A stretch of 64,000 nucleotides of DNA from Maricaulis virginensis (GTDB lineage Bacteria; Pseudomonadota; Alphaproteobacteria; Caulobacterales; Maricaulaceae). Under the pieces are notes generated by a model, which worked only from the letters and a program-made list of their open reading frames with translations, ran no database searches and was not told where the DNA came from. Both the position numbers and the translations under genes were made by a program. Of this stretch, positions 55,602 to 64,000 are shown piece after piece; position 1 is the stretch's first letter; every line of letters begins with the position of its first letter. Location: NCBI RefSeq assembly GCF_027922185.1, contig NZ_BSFE01000014.1, forward strand, positions 18,800-82,799. Direction: 5' to 3'.

Positions 55602-56333
55602 TCATCTTTGCCTGCACGCATGGCAGTTACATACGGCGTCTTTGGGGGTGTGGTGCACCAGACCGTGTACCACACCGCCCTCGGCGTCAAATTTACCTGA
55701 AATACAATCGAAGTACTGGGACTCGCCATTCTCGTAGTAGCGCCGCATCGCGTGCGCGATCAAATCGGCAAACTGGATCATCCTTGTAGATTTGCTGTCT
55801 ACGAACATAGGAACGTCACACAAGTTGTAGAGTTGTCCCCACTTGTGTCCTATGGATCGAAAGTCCCGCGCCAGAGATTGCAGGGATGTTTCATATGAAG
55901 ACTTATCAAGAACTATAAGTCCGCGTTGTGTATCCCCTTTTTTGTGCAGCCGACCCAGATACCTGTCAAAACGGTTGCACATATGTTCAAAGGCAAATTC
56001 CATGGGGTCGTCCGGCGAGACTGCGGCTTTGTGTATCGCCGCGGCGAAAATGCGGACGTTGTTTGACGATCCCAATATGTTCAGGGCGTCCTTGTAGGCG
56101 TTAATGCGAGGTTCTTTGTTGATCCCTCGCCAGTGTCGCTTTCCGCTGAGTATGTCTGTCCCTCGAAATTCAATTGACTGAGGGGAGTCGGGCCAAATGC
56201 GCTCTGCCAGCATATCCAGTCGCTGCGAGAGCCAGTGCGGCATCCGCTCGAAGACGGTCAGCCCGGCCAGAATGATGTGAGTGTCGCTCGGATTGCCGAC
56301 CGACCCTGAATCATCAAGATATAATATGTGCAT
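55602..56333 (-). CDS. DUF3800-family protein (putative nuclease-like fold)
   Basis: A 243-residue protein. The N-terminus MHILYLDDSGSVGNPSDTHI, with the acidic D-x-S-G motif, and the later FVDSKSTRMIQFADLIAHAM are the DUF3800 hallmarks; the conserved acidic residues suggest an RNase H-like active site. Members are common in mobile and defence-type islands. GC content is clearly lower than yqeY and dnaG on either side, suggesting insertion by transfer. It ends two bases from the convergent yqeY stop. Confidence 0.85.
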   Translation of the reverse strand: MHILYLDDSGSVGNPSDTHIILAGLTVFERMPHWLSQRLDMLAERIWPDSPQSIEFRGTDILSGKRHWRGINKEPRINAYKDALNILGSSNNVRIFAAAIHKAAVSPDDPMEFAFEHMCNRFDRYLGRLHKKGDTQRGLIVLDKSSYETSLQSLARDFRSIGHKWGQLYNLCDVPMFVDSKSTRMIQFADLIAHAMRRYYENGESQYFDCISGKFDAEGGVVHGLVHHTPKDAVCNCHACRQR

Positions 56334-56334
56334 A

Positions 56335-56585
56335 TGAAGAAAAAGGCGGCCGAGCGCAGCAAGCGCTGCAACGATCTGCTAAGGCAAATCTCTCAACCGC
56401 ACCTCCTAGTTAGACCCGGAATGAGTAAATATCAAGTTGCTCGAATATGCGTGTTTATTGCTAAAAATGCAAGCTTGGGTAGAATTTTGGTGAAACGAAG
56501 AGTGACGCCGGAAGCTTTCGGGCGCATCATGTCCGGCTGTGACAACGGACGGGCGAGGCGAACGCGTTCAGATGCGGCTGGGTGA
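56335..56585 (+). CDS. Doubtful small basic ORF between the DUF3800 gene and dnaG
   Basis: An 83-codon frame starting MKKKAAERSKRCNDLLRQIS, AT-rich in its first two thirds and running 14 bases into dnaG. It is divergent from the DUF3800 gene with only one base between the starts, which could mean the two were acquired together. No family, no clear ribosome site. The region is equally explained as the dnaG leader. Confidence 0.25.
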
Positions 56586-58410
56586 GGATTTCATCGACGA
56601 GATCAAGGCGCGGGTCCGCCCGTCGGACCTGATCGGCCGCACCGTGCAGCTGAAACGCCAGGGCCGCGAATTTGTCGGCCTGTCGCCCTTCAAGAAAGAG
56701 CGCACACCGTCGTTTTTCGTCAATGACGACAAGCGCTTCTACCATTGCTTTGCCAGCGGCAAGCATGGCGATGTCTTCACCTGGCTCGAAGAGATGGAAG
56801 GCCTCTCCTTCATGGAGGCCGCCGAGCGTCTGGCCGGCGAGGCCGGGCTGCGCCTGCCCGAACCGGACCCGGAAGCCCGTGAGAAGACCGTCCACCGCAA
56901 ATCCCTCGTGGAATGGATGGAGGCGGCGCAGGCCTTTTATCTGCGCGCCCTGCGCCAGCCGGAAGGCGATGCGGCACGGACCTATCTCAAGGGGCGCGGC
57001 CTGACCGGCCAGGATTGTGTGCGCTTCGGTATCGGCTATGCCCCCGAGGCGCGCACCGCGCTGAAGGACGAGCTGGTGACGGCCGGAGCGCCGGTCGAGG
57101 ACCTGATCGAGTGCGGCCTCCTGATCCAGCCGGATAATGGCTCGCCCTATGACCGTTTCCGCGACCGGATCATGTTCCCGATCCACGATCCGCGCGGCCG
57201 GCTGGTCGCCTTTGGCGGGCGGGCGCTGAACAAGGAGGCGCGGGCGAAATATCTCAATTCGCCGGAAACGCCGATCTTCCACAAGGGCTCGGTGCTCTAC
57301 CGCTATCCCGAAGCGCGCAAGGCGGCCTCGGATCCCAAACAGACTATCCGCGGTCTGATCGTGGCGGAAGGCTATCTCGACGTGATCGCCCTGGCGCGTG
57401 CCGGGCTGGATCATGGCGTGGCGCCGCTGGGCACGGCCGTCACAGAGGAGCAGATCCAGCTCCTCTGGCGTGCTGGCGGCGAGCCGGTGATGTGCCTGGA
57501 CGGCGACAGTGCCGGCCGTGGTGCGGCCTTCAAGGCGGCCGACCGGGCGCTGCCTCTCCTGCAGCCGGGCAAGACGCTGCGCTTTGCCTTCATGCCCGAG
57601 GGCAAGGATCCGGACGATCTCCTGCGCGAGGAAGGCGCCAACGCCCTGCGCGCGGTGTTCACCGAGACGCGTTCGCTGGCCGATCTCCTGTGGGAGCGCG
57701 AGGTGCATGTCGAACCGCTCGACGATCCGGACCGCCGGGCCGGCTTCCGGCGGCGGATCCGGGGACTTGTTTCCCAGATCGCCGATACCGATATACGCGA
57801 AGAATACCGGCGCGAGTTCGACCAGCGCATGGAAGCGCTGTTCGGCAGCCGGCCGCAGCAGATGCGGCGGTCCCCCGGAGCTTACGGGCGGAAGATGCCG
57901 CTGATGAGGGCCAGCGCCGAACTGAAACGAAAGACGCAGGCTGCAGGCCGGCAACCGGCCGATCATCTGGCGCGCCACCTGCTTCTCGCCGCGATCGATT
58001 ACCCCGATATTGCGGTCGACCAGGTGGAGACATTGGCGCTTTTGCGCCTCGGTTCGCTTGACTCACTGCGCGACGCCGTTTTAGACGCCTGCTCTTCTGG
58101 GCAGTCTGTGCAAACCGACACGCTTAGGGCCAGATTGGCCGAAGCCGGATATGCGGCAACAATGAAGCGGTTGGACGGAGAGCGCGGCCCCATGCAGGCG
58201 GCACTGGGCGGAACGGAGGCGTCCTTCGAGGCACGAACACAGGCTTGGACGCGCCTGGCAGCAGCCTATATGGAACGAAGCGAGGCACAGCGCCGGCGCG
58301 ACGAGATACGCGCGCGGCTGAACGAAGAAATTGGCAGGGATGATTCCGAGAGTGTGCGGCGGCTGGTCGAGGCCTGGCGCCGGGAAACCTCGCGATCGGA
58401 ACCGTCCTGA
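56572..58410 (+). CDS. dnaG: DNA primase
   Basis: A 612-residue primase. N-terminal zinc-ribbon position (residues ~33-62), RNA-polymerase/TOPRIM core (IVAEGYLDVIALARAG with the catalytic Glu, CLDGDSAGRGAA with DxD), and a C-terminal DnaB-binding helical domain. In the zinc ribbon three of four usual ligands are replaced: GLSPFKKERTPSF instead of C-P-F-H, and HCFASGKHGD keeping only one Cys. The ATG at 56572 (MRLGEDFIDEIKARV) fits the family better than the GTG at 56539. It precedes rpoD by 53 bases. Confidence 0.97.
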   Translation: MRLGEDFIDEIKARVRPSDLIGRTVQLKRQGREFVGLSPFKKERTPSFFVNDDKRFYHCFASGKHGDVFTWLEEMEGLSFMEAAERLAGEAGLRLPEPDPEAREKTVHRKSLVEWMEAAQAFYLRALRQPEGDAARTYLKGRGLTGQDCVRFGIGYAPEARTALKDELVTAGAPVEDLIECGLLIQPDNGSPYDRFRDRIMFPIHDPRGRLVAFGGRALNKEARAKYLNSPETPIFHKGSVLYRYPEARKAASDPKQTIRGLIVAEGYLDVIALARAGLDHGVAPLGTAVTEEQIQLLWRAGGEPVMCLDGDSAGRGAAFKAADRALPLLQPGKTLRFAFMPEGKDPDDLLREEGANALRAVFTETRSLADLLWEREVHVEPLDDPDRRAGFRRRIRGLVSQIADTDIREEYRREFDQRMEALFGSRPQQMRRSPGAYGRKMPLMRASAELKRKTQAAGRQPADHLARHLLLAAIDYPDIAVDQVETLALLRLGSLDSLRDAVLDACSSGQSVQTDTLRARLAEAGYAATMKRLDGERGPMQAALGGTEASFEARTQAWTRLAAAYMERSEAQRRRDEIRARLNEEIGRDDSESVRRLVEAWRRETSRSEPS

Positions 58411-58463
58411 CCCGGAACACATTCCAATTGTGCGCACTGGGCAGCGCGACAAGGGACGAATAG

Positions 58464-60566
<2,103 letters not shown>

Positions 60567-60628
60567 TCCGCCGAGCGGCGGATCGTCCCGGCCCCGTTCC
60601 GGGATCCGGACGCGACACGCTTAACGAA

Positions 60629-60655
60629 AAGCCGGCCTTCGGGCCGGCTTTTTTG
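60629..60655 (+). terminator. Intrinsic terminator of the dnaG-rpoD transcript
   Basis: Stem AAGCCGGCC / GGCCGGCTT with a TTCG tetraloop, then TTTT; six T in all (60649-60654). Lies 63 bases beyond the rpoD stop. Confidence 0.93.
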
Positions 60656-60710
60656 TTGGCTGCCGGCCTGCTCAATCGACTTCCCGGGACTTCGGCCCTA
60701 GACTTCCGGA

Positions 60711-61031
60711 ATGAACGCCAAATTCCGTGCGATTGAGGTCGATGAGACGACGGCGGCGCTGCTCGAGGCCCGGGCCGCGGCACGCAATCTTACCGTGGCA
60801 GAGCTATTGGCTGACCTGGCCGCCAGCGAAGCAGGTTTGCCGGCAGACCTGGCTGAGCAGCGGGCGGCTGGAACAGGACCCTGGTCGCCGGAAGTGCTGG
60901 CCGAGGATGAGCGCAGACTGCTGGCCTTCCGCGAGGAGCGCAGCGGGGCCGACTGGAGCGATGTCCGGGACTGGATGGAGAGCTGGGGCCGTCCGTCCGA
61001 AGGACCTGCTCCGAAGGCCCGCAAGCTTTGA
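60711..61031 (+). CDS. Antitoxin-like protein without a toxin gene
   Basis: A 106-residue protein. N-terminal MNAKFRAIEVDETTAALLEARAAARN resembles a ribbon-helix-helix arm; the end (DWSDVRDWMESWGRPSEGPAPK) has the V-x-x-W-x-x-SWG-x-x-x-E-x-P pattern seen in alphaproteobacterial RelB/ParD-like antitoxins that precede RelE/ParE toxins. No toxin follows: after the stop only ~23 codons (from a TTG at 61028, KVRVSGAEEH) are open. It may be a solitary antitoxin whose toxin has decayed. Confidence 0.6.
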   Translation: MNAKFRAIEVDETTAALLEARAAARNLTVAELLADLAASEAGLPADLAEQRAAGTGPWSPEVLAEDERRLLAFREERSGADWSDVRDWMESWGRPSEGPAPKARKL

Positions 61032-61115
61032 AGGTCAGGGTCTCCGGCGCAGAGGAGCATAATGCTGCCGCATTCCGGCGCCTTCCTGCCTGTTCGTGAT
61101 CGGGGGACGGCTATC

Positions 61116-62234
61116 GTGAAAATTCAGACGCTTGGCGCGGCGGCAGCATTGCTGCTTACCGGACCGGTCAGCGCCCAGCCCGCCCCGCATCCCGATCCCG
61201 TCGACGCTGCCGTCGAGCCCTTGATGGAGCAGGGGCATTTCCCCGGCATGGCGGTCGCTGTGCTGCGGCACGGCGAACCGGTACATGTCGGCAGCTACGG
61301 CCTGGCTTCGGTCGGGCATCAGGTGCCGGTGACGGCCGCGACGGTTTTCGAACTCGCCTCCCTGACCAAGCATATGACCGCGCTGGCGGTACTGACGCTG
61401 GCGGATGCGGGTGAGGTATCGCTGGACGATCGGGTCGTGGACTACCTGCCCGTCGACGCGCCGGAGGCCTGGTCGGCGATCACGATCGACCAGCTGCTCA
61501 GTCATACCGGCGGGCTGGCTCACCGGTTCGAGGCGAGGCCGGATGGCGAGTTCCTGCTGAACTATTCCACCGAAGACATGCTCGCCTCGGCCATGGCGAC
61601 GGAGATGGTGGCCACGCCCGGAGAGGACTGGAGCTATTCCGACCAGGGGTATTTCCTGCTCGGCCTCGTGATCGAGCAGGTCACCGGTCAGTCCTATGGC
61701 GACTATCTTCAGGACGCATTTTTCGGCCCGCTGGGGATGGACCAGACGGCCATGCTGGACCAGTCGGCCATCGTGCCGCATCGCGCCGAAGGCTATGCCT
61801 GGCGCGAGGCTGACGGGCTGCAGCGCAACCGCCGCGTCTGGCAATTCGGCCTGATGTCGCATTTCGGTGTGACCTCCTCGCTCGACGATATGATGGCCTG
61901 GGAAGCCGCGTTGTCCGGTGGCGGCACTGTCGATGCCGGTGCCCTCGCGGCCACGGCGGAGATCCAGCGCCCCTTCGATACCGGGGAGACTTGCGACAGT
62001 TGGGGCTATGCGCGTGGCTGGATGTCCTATCACCGGGACGGGCGCACCCTGGTGAGCCATGGCGGCTATTCCGGCACGGCCTATGTGCGCGATCTGACGA
62101 CAGGCCTGTCGGTAATCGTGCTGACCAATCGCGAAGACACGCCGGATGCGATTTCGCCCATGGCGATCGCCTGGGCCGCCGCGCACGCCGTGGACAGCGA
62201 ACTGCCGGAAGACGGCCCGCGCTGCTGGGAGTAG
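61116..62234 (+). CDS. Serine hydrolase, class C beta-lactamase-like
   Basis: A 372-residue secreted hydrolase of the beta-lactamase/PBP4b family. GTG start at 61116 (GGGGGA upstream) opens a signal peptide ending in VSAQ; the frame extends to 61062 without signal-peptide sense. Motifs: S-x-x-K in ELASLTKHMTA, Y-x-N position in SYSDQGYFLLG (Tyr-Ser-Asp), and HGG in LVSHGGYSG replacing KTG. Substrate could be an ester or a D-amino-acid peptide. Shares orientation with the S41 peptidase gene 88 bases on. Confidence 0.88.
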   Translation: MKIQTLGAAAALLLTGPVSAQPAPHPDPVDAAVEPLMEQGHFPGMAVAVLRHGEPVHVGSYGLASVGHQVPVTAATVFELASLTKHMTALAVLTLADAGEVSLDDRVVDYLPVDAPEAWSAITIDQLLSHTGGLAHRFEARPDGEFLLNYSTEDMLASAMATEMVATPGEDWSYSDQGYFLLGLVIEQVTGQSYGDYLQDAFFGPLGMDQTAMLDQSAIVPHRAEGYAWREADGLQRNRRVWQFGLMSHFGVTSSLDDMMAWEAALSGGGTVDAGALAATAEIQRPFDTGETCDSWGYARGWMSYHRDGRTLVSHGGYSGTAYVRDLTTGLSVIVLTNREDTPDAISPMAIAWAAAHAVDSELPEDGPRCWE

Positions 62235-62322
62235 CCGGACCTCTCCAATCGGTAAGTCCGCCGTCACACCCTGGACGGGCGCGTGTTGACCTAATGTCCG
62301 CCAGGCTGAGGGAGGACAGGTG

Positions 62323-63267
62323 ATGCCGGGTATCAGGGCAATCCTGCTGGGAATGAGTGTTGCGAGCGTTCAGATGGCGGTGGCCCAGGCGGAGGAGCCG
62401 GCAGCGCATCGCTGGTCCGCGGCGCTCGAGGAAGTCGCGGTCTATCTGGAAGACGACTACATCTATCCACAGACCGGTGCCGCCATGGCGCGTCATCTTC
62501 GCGAGCATGCCGGCGATTATGATCAGGCCGCCGATCTGGACGCGCTGGCGCAAGCGCTCACCGAAGATCTCTACGATATCGCCCAGGACCACCATCTGCG
62601 TCTGTGGACCCAGGGCAGCCGCGCCGCACCGTCGCGGGCGCCCATGTCGCGTGAACAGATCGAGCATTGCCGCACGGCCTCGATCGAACACCGCTGGCTG
62701 GCGCCGGATATCGGCTATATCCAGTTTCCGCGCTTCCGGTCCGAGCCGGACTATCTGGCCGGTTTCGATGCCGCGATGGAGACGCTGGACGGGGCGGATG
62801 CGATCATTCTCGATCTGCGCGCCAATTGCGGTGGTGACGAGATGGCGGTGCGCCACCTCTCGACCTACTTCTTCGGGCAGCCGACCCATCTGGTGAGTTC
62901 GCAGGTCGGCGACAGCGAGCCGCGCGAGCGCTGGACGCTGGATGCCGTGCCCGGACCGCGTCAGCCGGATACCGCGCTCTATATCCTGGTCGACAACGGC
63001 ACGTTCTCGGCAGCTGAGTCCTTCAGCTTCGGCATGCGCGTGACGGGGCGTGCCACACTCGCCGGTATGCCGACGGGCGGCGGCGGGCATTTCGGTCCGA
63101 CGGTCGAACTGGACAGCGGCATGCGGATGTTCCTGCCGATCGGCCGGACATTCGATCCGCGCACAGGCGAGGGCTGGGAGGCGGCGGGCATCATGCCGGA
63201 CATCCGGACAGACGCCTCGGGCGCAGCGCTCGAGGCGGCGGTGGCGGACTTCAGGGCCGCACATTGA
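62323..63267 (+). CDS. S41-family (C-terminal processing) peptidase, secreted
   Basis: A 314-residue protein with signal peptide (MPGIRAILLGMSVASVQMAV...). The core shows IGYIQFPRFRS, ADAIILDLRANCGGDEM, and the catalytic serine in VDNGTFSAAESFSF, with GMPTGGGGHFGPTV after it, as in tail-specific proteases of the IRBP-like type. No PDZ domain is seen. GGAGGAC precedes the ATG at 62323; a GTG at 62320 is also possible. Function may be peptide scavenging or surface-protein turnover. Confidence 0.88.
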   Translation: MPGIRAILLGMSVASVQMAVAQAEEPAAHRWSAALEEVAVYLEDDYIYPQTGAAMARHLREHAGDYDQAADLDALAQALTEDLYDIAQDHHLRLWTQGSRAAPSRAPMSREQIEHCRTASIEHRWLAPDIGYIQFPRFRSEPDYLAGFDAAMETLDGADAIILDLRANCGGDEMAVRHLSTYFFGQPTHLVSSQVGDSEPRERWTLDAVPGPRQPDTALYILVDNGTFSAAESFSFGMRVTGRATLAGMPTGGGGHFGPTVELDSGMRMFLPIGRTFDPRTGEGWEAAGIMPDIRTDASGAALEAAVADFRAAH

Positions 63268-63322
63268 TGGCCGGCGTGGGGGTGGGCTTGCCCTTGTGGC
63301 GCCAGCGCGCGACAAACAGGCC

Positions 63323-63745
63323 ATGCCCCTTCACCGTATCGCCATTCCGACAACCGGCCCCGGCCTCTACGAATTCACCGCCGAGGTTGATAATTTCGCA
63401 CGCAAAGTAAATCCGGCCGAGGGTGTGCTGACGGCCTATGTCCGGCACACCTCCTGCTCGCTGGTGATCCAGGAAAACGCCGACAGCGATGTGCAGCGCG
63501 ACCTCGCCGAATTCTTCCGGCGGCTGGTGCCCGATGCCGACGATCCGTCCATGTCCTGGCTGTGGCACACCACGGAAGGGCCGGACGACATGCCGGCCCA
63601 TATCAAGGCCGCGCTGACCCAGACCTCGCTGGGCATTCCGGTCGAGGATGGCCGCTTGTTGCTGGGCACGTGGCAGGGGATCTACCTGTTCGAGCACCGC
63701 CACCGCCCCCACCGCCGCGAAGTGGTTCTGCACCTCGCGACGTAA
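63323..63745 (+). CDS. YjbQ/UPF0047-family protein
   Basis: A 140-residue protein matching the YjbQ family: GLYEFTAEVDNFARK, AYVRHTSCSLVIQENAD, WLWHTTEGPDDMPAHIKA and LGTWQGIYLFEHR. E. coli YjbQ has weak thiamine-phosphate synthase activity that can complement thiE mutants; its normal role is unclear. The ATG at 63323 matches the family start. A repeat element follows immediately. Confidence 0.93.
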   Translation: MPLHRIAIPTTGPGLYEFTAEVDNFARKVNPAEGVLTAYVRHTSCSLVIQENADSDVQRDLAEFFRRLVPDADDPSMSWLWHTTEGPDDMPAHIKAALTQTSLGIPVEDGRLLLGTWQGIYLFEHRHRPHRREVVLHLAT

Positions 63746-63749
63746 AGGG

Positions 63750-63900
63750 AGGGACATGTACCTCCGGTACGTGTCCCCCAAAAGATCCCCTGTTCTGATC
63801 GGCAGGAACACCGTTCGACCCCGGGGCAAATCTCCGCGGGGCATGCCCCGCTCCTTGTCTGCGGTCTGGCCCGGGACACGTACCAGAGGTACATGTCCCT
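63750..63900. repeat. 151-bp element with 28-bp terminal inverted repeats
   Basis: Left end 63750-63777 (AGGGACATGTACC...GTGTCCC) and right end 63873-63900 are reverse complements with one mismatch. Each end is itself nearly palindromic (GGACATGTACC / GGTACGTGTCC). The 95-base middle has no ORF. It lies between yjbQ and a transposase fragment; it may be a MITE or the terminal part of that insertion sequence. Confidence 0.75.
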
Positions 63901-63905
63901 AGAGC

Positions 63906-64000
63906 CTAGCTGTCGTTTCTCACACCGTTGTTCAGCAGGGTTTTGAGCCTTGTCGCTGGCGGTTGCCTGTTGAGAGCATAGTGCGGTCTGGCTGTGTTGT
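63906..64000 (-). mobile_element. C-terminal end of an IS481/IS3-type transposase (runs off the right edge)
   Basis: The minus strand from 64000 to the stop at 63908-63906 reads ...NTARPHYALNRQPPATRLKT... and ends RNDS, the ARPH-x-AL-x-x-x-PP motif of the integrase-core C-terminus in IS481/IS3-family transposases. Only ~31 codons are inside the window. The stop is six bases from the right arm of the 28-bp inverted repeat at 63873-63900. Confidence 0.75.

Overview
The window looks like a chromosomal segment of a GC-rich alphaproteobacterium, most likely of the Maricaulales/Hyphomonadales/Caulobacterales type (inference). Supporting signs are the carA, yqeY, dnaG, rpoD neighbourhood, a DnaG that has lost most of its zinc ligands, an ELM1-type protein near trxB, CsgH-type curli proteins, a 'marine proteobacterial' sortase with its target gene, and several short palindromic intergenic repeat families. 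I saw no rRNA, tRNA, CRISPR array or prophage. The only mobile-element trace is a transposase C-terminus at the right edge.

Layout. 0-5.4 kb: glycyl-tRNA synthetase genes glyQ and glyS with a GFA-family gene between them, a tRNA-modifying methyltransferase and a polyprenyl diphosphate synthase. 5.4-16.5 kb: small signalling, stress and surface genes (GST, RsbW-like ATPase, a curli subunit flanked by two CsgH-like proteins, BLUF protein next to an XRE regulator, LON-domain protein, ParA with a partner, DinB), punctuated by four sites of a 45-bp palindromic repeat. 16.5-19.5 kb: a repeat mosaic, then a McrB-N/HNH endonuclease gene divergent from an AT-rich gene of unknown function. 19.5-24.7 kb: uvrB and three stand-alone receiver proteins. 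24.7-31.9 kb: threonine aldolase, a TonB-like proline-rich protein, the sortase/VIT-vWA pair, aspartate aminotransferase and Dps. 32.0-32.2 kb: a probable small RNA with two anti-Shine-Dalgarno loops, downstream of a LysR gene. 33-38.8 kb: DUF547 protein, TetR with aldo/keto reductase, trxB, ELM1. 38.9-42.1 kb: a BlaI repressor, a very large M56-TPR-M23 fusion and a separate M23 lipoprotein, with BlaI-type operators. 42.2-45.7 kb: an iron-uptake operon (PepSY protein, TonB-dependent receptor) behind a Fur-like palindrome. 46-54.8 kb: greA, carB and carA, the two car genes separated by three unrelated genes. 55-60.6 kb: yqeY, dnaG and rpoD with an inserted DUF3800 gene. 60.7-64 kb: an antitoxin-like orphan, two secreted hydrolases, YjbQ and the edge of an insertion sequence.

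The strongest candidates for something not well described are: (1) the small RNA at about 31,989-32,165 on the minus strand; (2) the repeat family whose two stems change together between subfamilies while bulge and loop stay fixed; (3) the BlaI-controlled M56-TPR-M23 fusion, which would join signal sensing and peptidoglycan cleavage in one protein; (4) a BLUF protein without its photocycle tyrosine next to an XRE regulator; (5) the McrB-N/HNH gene with its divergent AT-rich neighbour. All functional statements rest on motif reading of translated sequence; no database search was run.
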